DNA from: Diphasiastrum complanatum
Lineage: Eukaryota; Streptophyta; Lycopodiopsida; Lycopodiales; Lycopodiaceae
Reading direction: 5' to 3'
DNA length: 64,000 bases
NCBI GenBank assembly: GCA_029204225.1
Contig: CM055109.1
Location: forward strand, 5,707,053-5,771,052
Within the stretch, counting starts at the first letter, position 1, and every line of letters begins with the position of its first letter. Position numbers and translations under genes: made by a program. The notes beneath the pieces were generated by a model. It saw only the letters and a list, made by a program, of their open reading frames with translations. It was not told the DNA's origin and did not search any database. Positions 1-10,452 of the stretch are shown piece after piece.

Positions 1-120
1 CCGCTACAATTTTTTGGCATCGATGTCAGGAAATAGATTAGCATTTTCTTGCTTTTTAGCTTGCATGCATTCATCTTGTGATTTTTGCTTGTGGAATGGA
101 TGTGTGGGGGGTAGTTTAGT
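1..120 (+). other. possible Ty3/gypsy leader fragment just after an LTR
   Basis: The first 100 bases read like a diverged version of the sequence that follows the 5' LTR of plant Tat/Athila-type gypsy elements. A TTTGGC...CAGG stretch near 12-33 sits where the TGGCGCC-type primer site would be, and a T-rich leader with TTAGCATT and TAGCTTGCATGC follows. The LTR itself would lie outside the window. No coding sequence follows directly. This is a resemblance judged by eye and could be chance. Confidence 0.25.
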
Positions 121-339
121 GTGGAGTAGACATTAGATTTGTTGTTTTTTCATGATTTGTTGTTTGTATGATCTATGGAGAGAGATTTAGAGGTGAGAAA
201 CATCAGATCCCAGCACCCTATCCCTTCCACAAATCCTAAAAATCAGAAAAATCAGAAAAAATCATGTAGTTTTGACAAACTGTCTAGAAAAGAGCCAAAA
301 AACACCTATCCGACCTCATAACTTTCTGATCTGCTCAGA

Positions 340-1250
340 CCAACCTTCACCGACCTGGCAGTATGTTCTGCCACATCATCAGTACCTACAAATAGCTAGG
401 CGAAGGTTATTTCCCAGTCAGTTTGCCAAAATTGCCAAAAAATAGCCAAAAAAATGAAAAAACCTTTGTAAAAAATGTCCAGAATCTCACAGTAGCCCAA
501 AACACCCCAGAAAACCTTTGCCTAGTTTCATTTTCAGCATCAAAGCCATCTTGGAGGTCGGCAAAGGTTAATACTGAGTGTACGAGATCTGGTGAAGGTT
601 TTTGCTCACCAAAAAAAGGAATTTGCCATCAAAACCCTCGCCAACTTCAATATCTGTAAAAGTACTTACTGTAAACCTTCGCCAGTTTACCAGTAGCTAC
701 TTTTCCATGTTTTCTAGCTTCAATGAAATCGGCGAAGGCTAATATTGAGAATAAGTGGTCAGGCGAACGTTCCTAGTGCTCAGTAAAATAAATAAATTTT
801 TTTTTTGAGTCCTTTGAACCTTCTGCCAACCTGCATAAACCCCCACCTGTATATCATCAATCTTCGTTGAGCTCAAAATAGTCATAAAACATTGGTTTGA
901 AGTATCTGTGAAGTGAGCAAAGGTTAATATTACCGATAACTAGTCCGACGAACGTTCTTAGCTCTCAAAAGTGCCAAATTGCCTTCTGGACCTTCGCCAG
1001 ACTATTTTTCTCCATGATAATCTTCTCTTAATCTTCGCCAGCCCCCTGATCATCAATCTATACTTCCTTGCAAGTCGGCGAAGGCTAGTCTTCATCAGAA
1101 AGATAGTGGCAAAGGTTCCCAATCCAAATCGTGCCCAATTTGTTTTTAGAACCTTCGCTGAACCATCCTTCGCCAACACAAATCTTCGTCGAGCTTCGTA
1201 AAGTGGTAATACATTATGATAAAACATATATCCGTCAGACGAAGGTTTCT
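340..1250. repeat. block rich in CCTTCGCC / GGCGAAGG motifs in both orientations
   Basis: Perfect 8-mers CCTTCGCC or GGCGAAGG occur at 399, 676, 731, 991, 1077 and 1167. At least ten near-matches lie between them (for example near 557, 592, 642, 915, 1036, 1103, 1150 and 1235). Several share longer context such as GGCGAAGGCTA and CGAACGTTC. Spacing is irregular, so this is not a simple tandem array. Small ORFs here are shadows with no protein-like composition. It may be a subterminal or LTR region of an unrecognised element. Confidence 0.6.
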
Positions 1251-1329
1251 GCTAAGAAAATCGAAAAAAAATATTGTAACTACTAGTGACTTGACCTGCG
1301 AAATACATGTTTGATCTTATACAAGTCAT

Positions 1330-1440
1330 ACCATTTAGTGCTGGGGGCTAGCGGAGTCCTCGAGACCCCTGCACCGGGGCCTCAGCGGGGAGGCCCTGGA
1401 CCCCACCTACCCCGCCACCATTGAGGCCATCTATCACTCA
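1330..1440. other. isolated GC-rich block
   Basis: About 100 bases (GGGGGCTAGCGGAG ... CCCCGCCACC) are far richer in G and C than the AT-rich surroundings. No ORF or known motif is recognised. It ends just before a GCGCCGTTACAAT string that resembles bases at the very start of the window. Confidence 0.4.
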
Positions 1441-2129
1441 CTATTGCGCCGTTACAATATCTATTTTTCTTGTGTGTAATCAACTCCATTCAAATATGTG
1501 CATCTCTTCATGCTTCAACTCCTTCAATTGCATCAACCTCAGCCTCTACAAGCTTGTCCAATGAATTGATGATCGAACAGATCACGAAGTTACACAAGTA
1601 GCAGATGGAGCAGCTTGTAGTCCAATTTGATCAAAAACTGCAGGCTCTTCTTTAGAAATGGATTGATGAATGTCCTTGCTCTTTATCACTTTTCCTCCAT
1701 CTCTCATGCTTAATTGGATTTTGCTAATTGCTGGATCTGAGTGTTATTGGGATTATATATTATTATACTTTTTATAAGAGAGAAAGGGAGAGAGAGAAAG
1801 AGTAAGCTATCTCTGTTGTGGATGTTTAGTGTTAAGGGATGTGTAGTGTTAAAGAGTAGGGTTAATGGATGTAGAGATAGATGTGAATCCTCCATTCATG
1901 TTGAAATCTGAACTAAACTATTGCTCTCATGGGAACGAGCCTACGTGTGACAACTAACTCCCTCTCTTTGATGCTAGATTGATTAGATCTTGGATTCAGG
2001 TTAGGCAAGGAAAGAAACCCACTACATAGTGGTAGTGGTGAATAGAGTTAAGGGACAAAGTAGGAAACTAACTAAAAATAGAATCTATGCATAGTTAGGC
2101 ACCTATCCAGTGATCTAACCCTTGTTGAC
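1441..2129. other. non-coding, with a faint gag-like trace
   Basis: No intact gene. On the plus strand at about 1510-1690 one frame reads as a Ser/Thr-rich stretch followed by a heptad-like Glu/Gln/Lys-rich segment broken by two stops. This could be a relic of a gypsy gag coiled coil, but the match is weak. The rest (1700-2129) shows nothing recognisable. Confidence 0.25.
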
Positions 2130-3600
2130 AGGCGGGAGGGCTATACTACGCAAGATCTTCAACCCTGCAGTCCAGGCAAAGACATGTCAATATTTTCATA
2201 GGAGCTTTTCAAGCCGTCTGTGTTGTTCACGATTGAGATGAGCTCCGACGTGGACAAGATATTCGTTGGTTTCATTTGGCTCACTCAGGGAAAGGGTTAT
2301 GGTTTGTGCAGGGCCTTCGTAGGGTGAATTACCAGTTGGCTCACATTGAGCTCGGGGTAATTGGATTGTGACATCCTTGATCGTATAGTCCTTAAAGTAT
2401 GTAGGAACATCATGGGCTAGAGATTCAAGAGGGGCCTTGTCTTTCTCTTGTCGGGATGGTGCTTGGAATTTTTCGGGGACTGGTGTAGGACTTGAGGCAA
2501 TTTCAGGATCTTTTCGAACAATGGTGAGGTTATCCGGCAGTTGAATTTGAAGTGCTTTTTTCATTTTGTCTTTCATAGTATGACCATGTGGTTGAGGTTT
2601 CGGTGGTGGAGAGGTGTGTGGATGAGGGGCAGTTGGTATATCATGGAGGATCTCGTCATCAATTTGAAAGATAGTCTCCTCCTCACAGAGATCCCATGGA
2701 TAGTGTGGGCATTTGGGACAGTAGAATTTTGTCTCAGATTTTTCAATTGCAACCTTGGCAACTGGTTCCACCTTGAAAGCATGTTGCGGATAGGTCCTAG
2801 GTGGGAGTGCTTCCATATAGTTGAGGATCTGAATATCAGAAATGCCATATCTTCTAGGCAATTTTTCTGTCGTAAAACGTTCTCGTCATCAATGAATAAT
2901 TCGTCTATTTCATTAGTAGGTAGCCATGCAAGATTTAGCAGTTCATCATGGTGTGGAAGAATATCAATAAAATTGATATTGATGATAGGTGTATCCAGAT
3001 AAGGTAATTGGTCGTGATCGATCGGGAGTGGAGAAGTGCAATTATCCTGATGCTGAGCACAGTAATCGGCATTCACACAATCAATGGTAGCTAGACTGTG
3101 ACTCCAATTTATGATATCAGCAGATTTAAAATAATGACCTTTTTCGTGGCTGAACTGGTATGGCTCAAATACTAAGTTGGTGGTTGAGGATCCCTCATCA
3201 TGGATGTGTGCAGGTTTGAGTTTACCCGTTGAGTCAATGGTGACAGAACTGTCATGATTTGACTCAGCCTTTGCTCCAGTCATAAACGACTTGTGCATTG
3301 GTGAGCCACAAACGACCAAGTAGTAATTCATAAGAATAGACATTATTGAAAATATCAAGTACTACGAGATCAATAGAAAACTTGAGACCTCCTAGTTTGA
3401 TCAGCACATGTAGAAGGAAACCGGTAGGTCGAACCATCCGAAGCTGACAAGTAGGTTTGGCTAGCTTTTCTCTTAGATTTCATTCCATCATGAGGGATGT
3501 GGAAATGCTATTAACCCCGGAACCTCCATCGAGAACTGCTAAAACTTCAGGGGATTGCTGATGGGTAGCTGGGATTTTGATGTTGCCTCGTTTGCTGAGT
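2130..3600 (-). pseudogene. decayed Ty3/gypsy polyprotein: retropepsin and protease-RT linker
   Basis: Read on the minus strand from 3600, the frame gives VLAVLDGGSGVNSIS, the active-site region of a plant gypsy retropepsin (usually DGG-[AS]-GVN). A conserved C-terminal part ending ELLLGRLWLTNAQVVYDW follows, matching the LLGRPWL...DW end of the domain. One in-frame TGA (about 3480) and a frameshift near 3262 break it. Two longer open stretches follow (3358-2573 and 2861-2196, different frames). They end in a segment like LNREQHRRLEKLL, then KY-HVFAWT with stops, which matches the conserved 'DVFAWSYxDLxG' that precedes gypsy reverse transcriptase. The RT itself is missing: similarity stops near 2130. 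This is therefore an old Tat/Athila/Ogre-like copy truncated before RT. Confidence 0.75.
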
Positions 3601-4632
3601 GGATTGGTTAGATGTAAGGACATTTCAGGCAACTCATCAATAGTGATGGTGGTATTGGATTGGATCTGTTGTTTTTACTGGACAGCATGCTTCCAAAGTA
3701 CATGGAAGAGAAGAGCGACATTGGCTTGTAGTAAATCTCCCCAAACTTCGGTACCTTCAAGGGTTTTTCTTTCAAAGAGCTTGTGAGGTACTTTATGAGA
3801 AGAGAAAGATTGTTGAGCTGGACAATATTGTACTTGGCAAAAGGGCAGTTTGCTTGCAAAATAGATAGTGTAGGACAAAAACTAGTCTTTCTGGTCGTGA
3901 TAGAATTTGCGGACAGGCTGAGAAATCATGGAGAGACAGATAAATTTAATTGTAATATTCGCAAATTCTGACAAAGAGTTCTGAATGTCAGAATAGTGAT
4001 TTTTTTAGATTTTCTGGGAAAAAATTGGAGTTTCATAATTCACTGGTAGGACAGGGAAATCGTGCTCTTCGAGAACAAATTCTTAGGCTAGATGGCGAAT
4101 TCTAACAGAGATGTTTGACTGGTAGATAGGAAATATGGAAAAAAATGTGATTTTCTGATAGTAAACGGGCAAAATCTCTGAGATAGAATTTGCGGAGCTG
4201 TTGGAGGACTGACCTTGATGAGATCTAGCCTCAGTGAAGCTGATGAATTCTTGAATAAAGAGTTGGGTGAGAAATAAGGGATTTTGACAGTATATCAGGC
4301 TGTTTTCTCAAACCGTGGTCAGAATTCGTGGAGGTGATAAAATGAAAGATCAGGGTCTGTTAGGGCTGCAGACAGGTTGATGAATTTTGATATATCTTTC
4401 TAGTTGTGAAAAAGATCACTTGGGTCACTTCTTTTGAAGAAAATGCCCAAGTTGACTCTTTTGTTGCTTCCCCCCGGTTTGAGAAGTTGCTCCACAGCTC
4501 GTGTAGGACCTAGAGAGACGACACATGTTGTTTGTTGGTAGATAGAGACAAGCACACAAGCAAACATACAACACGGAAGCAAATAAAACAAAAGAAAAAA
4601 GGATAAGAAGCTAGGTGAAAAATACTTAAAAA
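3601..4632 (-). pseudogene. decayed gag/leader region of the same gypsy element
   Basis: This stretch lies between the gypsy primer site and the protease on the minus strand. A short open piece (3878-3675) includes PHKLFERKTLEGTEVWGDLL, which resembles the gag C-terminal 'VWGELY' region of Tat-type elements. The rest is riddled with stops and looks like leader sequence. The 82-codon open frame at 4648-4400 starts inside the primer-site palindrome and looks hydrophobic by chance, so I do not call it a gene. Confidence 0.45.
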
Positions 4633-4647
4633 GCGACAATGGCGCCA
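4633..4647 (-). other. gypsy primer binding site (tRNA-Asp type)
   Basis: On the minus strand the bases read TGGCGCCATTGTCGC, one base from the LTR end at 4649. This resembles the TGGCGCCGTTGCCGGGG primer site of plant Tat/Athila/Ogre elements. It sets the orientation of the element: the 5' LTR lies to the right and the coding region to the left. Confidence 0.6.
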
Positions 4648-4648
4648 A

Positions 4649-5457
4649 TGTCGGAAGTATTTCTAGTTTATGCGATGACTAGATCTACTTACGGGTGTAA
4701 TATAGGGATGTAGAGAGTCGTCCACTTTTTAGTTTCTACAACAAGTTTCAACAGAATACGGAAAGAATCAATATGAATGAGAACACTAAGGCTTGCCCAC
4801 TAGTGCCCGTAACAGAAATAAAGCTAATTAATGAAAACAATAAAATTCCTTGCTAAGGCAAACCCAACTATCAAGATTATTAAATCCTACGTAACACCCA
4901 AAGGGAGATAATAAGAATTGCGGCTAAATTAAGCAATAAACACTTAAAACCATGCCACAATTAAAGGCCAATGAAAGGAGGCAAGAGGAGGCCCGAGCAT
5001 CTTCCCTCAAGCTATGCACCTTCCAATGAGAACACAATGAAATGCAAGATAATCACAATAGTAATTTTGCCTTAATCACAAAGTGTTGTTTAAAATGCAA
5101 ATACCTCTCCTTTTATGGCAAGGAGGGTCTTCCATAAGTGTCTACTAACTTATGGGACTAATCTGTTTCTAGCCTTTCTAGAACTTCTAACTTAGGATTT
5201 AGAACTTCAAATTTCTTAACTTAGGAAAACTTAAGATAAAATATTTCTAATCTTAAGTTTCCTAAGTCTAAGTTCTAAATCTAAGTTTAAGCTATTTTAT
5301 TATTATTTAAGCTTCTACTCATGGACTTACAAAACACATGCCATGGCTGAAGTTTATTGACAGATACTCATACGTGGTCTTACAAAACACATGCCACAGA
5401 GTTTTATTTCTTTCTTTTTTTATTTTCTCTATGTTAGCACAATTGCTAACATTGACA
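4649..5457 (-). repeat. 5' LTR of the decayed Ty3/gypsy element
   Basis: An 809-bp stretch bounded by TGTC...GACA. On the minus strand it begins TGTCAATGTTAGC followed by a short palindrome (TTAGCAATTGTGCTAA) and ends CTTCCGACA next to the primer site. A good promoter candidate, CCATAAAAGGAGAGG, lies near 5100-5120 on the minus strand. A 21-bp segment around ACAAAACACATGCCA is directly repeated about 53 bp apart (near 5325 and 5378). No second LTR is found in the window, so the outer boundary rests on the terminal TGTC/GACA pattern alone. Confidence 0.5.
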
Positions 5458-5479
5458 AAATGACATACGAATGATAAAG

Positions 5480-5650
5480 TACTATTGTTGTCAAAACCAA
5501 TAAGCTCCTATATTTCACGTGTGAATCCAACAAACATATAACAATTGCATTACACAAAAAGACAAGATATCAACACTATAGTGCACCAATGAGTATGGAA
5601 CCCCAAAGAGATCTCATGTTGTTCTTTCTCTCTGTTATTACAGAGTATTG
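5480..5650 (-). repeat. relic of a copia C-type LTR, reversed
   Basis: The segment resembles the reverse complement of the downstream part of the copia C LTR (compare 6320-6480). Shared pieces include the ATATTTCACGTGTG block and TATAGTGCACCAATG, in the same order with small gaps. It is a short, old, partial copy. Confidence 0.45.
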
Positions 5651-6017
5651 TCTCATAAAGAATGCCTCTATCGATATTCAGACTGTATCTTTCTACACGA
5701 CTAATCTGTCTATGTTTCGGTAATTCAAGTTGTGTATGTTGAATGCTTATATGTTTTCATTGTCTGATAGATTCATGCTCGCAGATAAACTTATTCGTAG
5801 ATTGAATATTTCATGTGACTGGTAGCACTGTTCGATTTGTCGCTCCAATAAACGTACTCACATCGCTTACGCAAAGCTAAATCCGATAAACAAGGTAAAT
5901 TATGCATGGCTATGAAGTCAACCCTTTAGATCCAATGACTCCGAAACTATGATCAAGTAAGACAGACCTTGATCTATTTGAATATGATAGACGTAGTTTC
6001 GTGTACTAAGGACTCTC
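5651..6017. other. no recognisable feature; may hold the outer part of the copia D LTR
   Basis: No coding sequence. Element C begins at 6018 and the end of copia D's LTR lies beyond C at 11140. Part of this stretch may therefore be the left portion of the D LTR, but no TG boundary can be fixed. Confidence 0.3.
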
Positions 6018-6593
6018 TGTGCAAGATTCAACTTGTTTGATCATTTTGTCAATATTTTCATATTTGGCATATTGAGGCCAAAACTTGTTTTAGACTTAGA
6101 GAATAATTTTTTAAAGTTCACTGGTCTAAATTTCAGCTAAATAAAAACTTTTTGAAAGTGTGGAAAAGTTTGGAGGTGATTTTTAGTATATTCAAATTTG
6201 AATAGTTGGGTACATTGAATCTAGACCCAAAAATAGTAGGGTTAGCATTTTGGTGAGAAAGTATGGCCAAATAGGATTTGGACTTGTTATAAAAGGATGT
6301 AACTTGTGGAGAGACTATTCTTCTCTCTTCTTGATCTCATTTCATGCTTATACATGGTTCTCTTGGGTTCTACTATCCATTGGTGCACTATACTAGTGAT
6401 TACTTGCAATTCTATGTGTAGAATGATCTATATTTGTTATTTTTGGATCCACACGTGTGAAATATAGTGGACATCAACAATAATTTGGTTTTGTGTATAA
6501 ATGCTGATTTTTCTACATTGGTGAGATTGGTAGTGTATTTCTCTTTGTAGGCAAAGATCTTCTGAGTGGATTGAATCTTAATGATTCTTGACA
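6018..6593 (+). repeat. 5' LTR of copia C
   Basis: Starts TGTGCAAGATTCAAC and ends CTTGACA just before the primer site. A TATA-like TTATAAAAGG lies near 6289, and the palindrome CACACGTGTG is at 6450-6459, about 160 bp downstream of it. Compared with the 3' LTR it has lost about 65 bp near 6470. Confidence 0.8.
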
Positions 6594-6605
6594 TGGTATC
6601 AGATC
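6594..6605 (+). other. copia C primer binding site
   Basis: TGGTATCAGATC directly abuts the LTR and matches the initiator tRNA-Met type site TGGTATCAGAGC except for one base. Confidence 0.75.
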
Positions 6606-7196
6606 TTTTGGTTTCAGGTAATGAAGGAGGAAATCAGATCTATCAATAATTTGGTGAAGATATCAAGGCTAGAGCATGCTAGAGGGGATTCTACACCAAA
6701 ATCGAGTTTTCTGCTTTTGTAGATCGGATCTTTTGTAGATCAAAACCCTAAAGAGATTTTTAAACGTGTTCAATTCCAATTTTTGAATTCACATACTGGA
6801 TTTGGCCAATTTTTGGATTATTAGATAAGTCTTAGTGGTGGCTATTAGATTGCATAATTAGATTTTCAGCATTTGCATGTAGATTTGGAAAAATCAGTTT
6901 TTTGTGATTTTGTCAAAATCCTAATTTTGATTGAATCTCCAGATAGTGAGGTTGCTGGAATCTATTTGAGTGTGTTTCAATCTTAGGAAGTGGCAAAAAT
7001 CATTAGATTGAGGGTAGATCATAGGTTGATCAGGATTCCATGATTCTATGTGTTGATTTGCTTAGTACAAGTGCTAGAAGAGAATTGTTGAGATAGTTTC
7101 AGATCTTTGTGATTTCTTTTGGAGACATTTGTTGTTGTTCAAAGGAGTGCTTTGTGCATTGAAATAGGTTGAAGAAGAAGATCAGGTCATTGCTAC

Positions 7197-9240
7197 ATGG
7201 CACCCACAGTTGGAGTCATGTTGGAAGCCAATGACAGACTTAACTATTCATTGTGAAAAGTGAGGATGGAATCACTTCTTGAGATGAATGATGTGTTGGA
7301 TATTGTTGTAGGTTTGGAGGAGAGACCAGCAACACAACAAGATCAAGTGAGGTATGATAAGAGGGCCAAAAGTGCTCTACACATTATCAAGATGAATGCT
7401 CCTAATGAGCTTCTCAAGGAAGTTAGTAAGTCTACTTCATTTAAGGATGCTTGGGATTCATTGAAGAAGCTTTATGAATCCAAGTCTACTTCTAGAGTGT
7501 TGAATCTAAGAAGGCAAATTTTTTCTTGTTTTCAAAAGAATGAAGAAACTCCAAGTACTTTTGTTTTGAGGATGAAAGCATTGAATGATGAGTTGTCTTG
7601 CATTGATGAAAGCATTAAGGAAGGAGAGCTTGTTCAGGTGATTCTTAATGGCTTGTCTGATGCTCATGCTAACATTGTTCAAAGTATTGCTATTCAAAAG
7701 ACTTTGCCAAGTTTGATGGGTCTTCAAGAGATCTTGATCAATGAAGAATATAGGCTTTAAGCAAGAGGTGGATCTACATCAACACTTCAAGAGGATGCTA
7801 TGTTCACAAAGGGCAAATTCAAGGGCAAAACGAAAAGTAAGTGGTCTAAAGGGCAAGATCAAGTGGATGCTTCTTCAAGTGGCAAAAAGAAGAATAGATC
7901 AAAGCTCAAGTGCTTCTATTGTGGCATCAAAGGACACTTTGCAAGTGAGTGCTACAAGAAGAAGAAAGATCAAGGAGACAAGCAAGGTAATCTTACTCTT
8001 GATGAGGATGGTTTGGATGTTCAAGATGCAAATGATGATGCTTTTGTGATGTCTTCATGTATGCTTGCTAATGATGGAGATCTAGATCCTTGGTGGATTG
8101 ATAATGGAGCAAGATCACACATGACCTTTCACAAAGAGTACTTCACTTCTTTGTTGGCATATAGAGATGACAAGAGGGTGATCTACACGGCCAAAAGTAA
8201 GTGGTCTCAAGGGCAAGATCAAGTGGATTCTTCTTCAAGTGACAAAAAGAAGGATAAATCAAAACTCAAGTGCTTCTATTGTGGCATCAAAGGACACTTT
8301 GCAAGTGAGTGCTACAAGAATAAGAAAGATCAAGGAGACAAGCAAGGTAATCTTACTCTTGATGAGGATAGTTTGGATGTTCAAGATGCAAATGATGATT
8401 CTTTTGTGATGTCTTCATGTATGCTTGCTAATGATGGAGATCTAGATCCTTGGTGGATTGATAGTGGAGCAAGTTCACACATGACCTTTCACAAAGAGTA
8501 CTTCACATCTTTGTTGGCATATGGAGATGACAAGAGGGTGATCTTCCTATTTATCTTTCAACAAATACGAATGTTCATTTGGAGGATGTCTTGTTTATTC
8601 CATCTATGACCAAGAATTTGATTAGTGTGAGTAAAATGCTCAGTGTAAGGGCCTCAAGGTGGAGTTTGATGGGGATGCTTGTATGATTAAAAGAAAGGAT
8701 GTCTTGATTGGAAAAGGTAAAAGGCAAGGGAAATTGTTCAAACTAGATGCTTGTGTTATTGCTAACCAAGTTGGATGTGTTGCAAGGGAGCAAATACCTA
8801 CTCAAGAGTTTGGCAAAAAAGGATGGGACACCTCAACTTCAAGTCATTGGAGATAATGTCAAGGAAAAAGGTTGTGTTAGGTCTTCCAAGTTTCTTAGGT
8901 GATATCAAGCATGTTTGTGAGTCTTGTGCTTTGTCTAAGTCACATAGACTACCTTATACTAGATCTACATCTAGATCTACAAAGCCTTTTCAACTTGTAC
9001 ATTCAGATATTCATGAATTTACTACAACTAACAATAGTGGACCTAAGATGTATGTAATATTCATTGATGATTTTAGTAGATTTTGTTAGATCTATTTACT
9101 AAAGAGCAAGGATGAAGTGTATGATGTCTTTATCAAGTTCAAGAATGCAAGGGAGAACCAATTTTCCACAAAGATCAAGTTCTTAAGGAGTGACAATGGT
9201 GGTTGCTGGTAGAGATGTGAAAAGGATAGGCAAGTAGTTT
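7197..9240 (+). pseudogene. copia C gag-protease-integrase, broken
   Basis: The natural start is ATG at 7197, in frame with the open stretch from 7260. A TGA replaces the Trp of the conserved Y-S-x-W-K-V-R-M gag motif. Gag runs to 7760, where TAA replaces a Gln codon, and the same frame continues at 7800 with a basic tract. CCHC knuckles CFYCGIKGHFASEC are at about 7908 and 8268, and protease motifs WWIDNGA (first copy) and WWIDSGA (second copy) follow. After 8547 the frame is lost by a deletion. The GAG-pre-integrase region, H/C zinc residues and the first integrase Asp (HSDIHE) are at 8660-9090. TAG replaces Trp in the F-C-W-x-Y-L-L segment, and the second Asp (LRSDNGG) is at about 9190. 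A deletion then removes the rest of integrase and jumps to the pre-RT linker. Not functional. Confidence 0.8.
7833..8547 (+). repeat. in-frame 360-bp tandem duplication of the zinc-knuckle and protease active site
   Basis: Copy 1 is 7833-8192 and copy 2 is 8193 to about 8547. The period is exactly 360 bp (120 codons), so the frame is kept. By eye the copies differ at about 13 positions (about 96% identical). Copy 1 has Asp-Asn-Gly where the protease needs Asp-Ser/Thr-Gly; copy 2 keeps Asp-Ser-Gly. Copy 2 is the end joined to a downstream deletion. Confidence 0.9.
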
Positions 9241-9244
9241 CTAA

Positions 9245-9374
9245 AAATTATGTTGCTTTCCTAACCTCTTTGGATGAGCCTACAAGTGTAGATCAAGCAA
9301 GGAAAGAGGAGGAGTGGATCCAAGCAATGGATCTTGAGTATCAATCTCTTATGAAGAGTGGAATATCTTTTGGT
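9245..9374 (+). pseudogene. copia C pre-reverse-transcriptase linker fragment
   Basis: The open frame has VAFLTSLDEPTS, then EEEWIQAMDLEYQSLMKSG, the conserved entry to copia reverse transcriptase (copies A and B have the same segment followed by N-T-W-R-L-V). Similarity ends abruptly near 9375, where unrelated cargo begins. No reverse transcriptase catalytic motif (YVDD) is present anywhere in element C. Confidence 0.7.
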
Positions 9375-9389
9375 GGATCTTCTTGTATA

Positions 9390-10165
9390 CATGGAGCTAT
9401 GCAAGTGGATGGATGTTATCTTGCTGTAAAATCAAGTAACGGATCTGGAAAACACAATTTGTTCAATGACTTTGATGGACAAGTTGATGGTCAAGAGGTT
9501 GATCTCAAAGGGCTTCAACTAGTCAAAAGGGAAGTTGGCAATTTGGAGCTAGTCAAGAGCATCAAAGGAGAGGTAATTGGAAAAGATATTATGGATCTAT
9601 TTTTTCAGCTTATTTAAGACTCAAATAAGGTCAAAGGAGCATCAATGAAGTGTTGTTCAAGTCTAATTTACTTGTTCTATCTCATGTTTGAGCAATTTCA
9701 TGTGAATGTGTGCAAATTGTCAAGATATGGTAAAACTAGCGTGAGCATTGTTTTGATGTTGGATTTGTACTAGCATTCTTGGTTGGTTATTTTGATGGAA
9801 ATAAAGCTATTGGGGGTTCATTATGTCACTCATTCATGTCCAAGTCATCAAGGTATGATGGTATCTTATGGCGAGATGGAGATGGAGGCTCAATCATGGA
9901 GTATCATGGTGGATACATGGCAACAAAGGACAAAGAAGGAGGAGACATGCAAGCAAATGTTGATCAGTCACATTTATTGTTTGTTTGTTGTATTTTTCCA
10001 GAGAGTTCAGAGTTGGAAGCATAGTGGAATCATCTCATTTACATTCTATTTGATTCTTCATATTCTAGTCACATTTTTACATGTAAAATTGATGTAAGAG
10101 ATAGTGAAGCATCCCAAGTGGACACTATCGCTATATCAATTATGTTTTTTTATATTTTGAGCATT
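9390..10165 (+). other. cargo segment in copia C, homologous to one in copia E
   Basis: This replaces reverse transcriptase and most of RNase H. About 500 bp (9395-9895) match the reverse complement of 13450-13955 in copia E at roughly 80% by eye, through several indels. One frame is open to 9617 and shares the amino-acid pattern NGSG...FDGQV...DLKGLQ...KREVGNLELVKS-KGE-IGKD with E, where the same frame has two stops. A second block shares EQFHVNVCKLSRYG and a later DGN-A-GGSL-H-FM-KSS--DGILW pattern, in shifted frames. I recognise no family. The pattern of conserved blocks with broken joins could be captured host exons with introns. The alternative is a spacer specific to a non-autonomous copia family. 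The part beyond 9900 is unique in the window. Confidence 0.65.
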
Positions 10166-10452
10166 ACGTGATCATTGAAAGGAGGTCTATTCTTAGGAAG
10201 AAGATCATTCTTATGATGGATCAAAGTTCTATAATCAAAAACTATGCTAGGAGCAAGCATGTTGTGGTGCAACAACATTTTGTGAGGGAGCAAGTCATTG
10301 CAAAGGAGGTGGAGCTTCAACATGTGTCTTCAAGGGAATGTGTAGCTGATATCTTCACCAAAGCATTGGCAAAAGACTTGTTCATGAAGCATAGGACTTC
10401 ACTTGGAGTGCTATCAAAGTCTATGCTAAAACTAGTTGAAGAGGGAGTGTGA
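10166..10452 (+). pseudogene. copia C RNase H C-terminus
   Basis: The open frame has SKHVVVQQHFVREQVIAKEV, then a CVADIFTKALAKDLF motif and the terminal SKSMLKLVEEGV, matching the last about 80 residues of the intact B polyprotein. The stop codon overlaps the first bases of the 3' LTR, as in A and B. The catalytic part of RNase H is missing. Confidence 0.8.
10438..10447 (+). other. copia C polypurine tract
   Basis: GAAGAGGGAG directly precedes the 3' LTR start TGTGAAAG. The same ten bases precede the 3' LTRs of A and B. Confidence 0.75.

Noticed and set aside
958-1227. Overlapping 76- and 89-codon ORFs on both strands
   Set aside because: They fall in the CCTTCGCC motif field and show no protein-like pattern.
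4400-4648. 82-codon hydrophobic minus-strand ORF
   Set aside because: It starts inside the gypsy primer-site palindrome and lies in leader sequence; hydrophobicity comes from T-rich composition.
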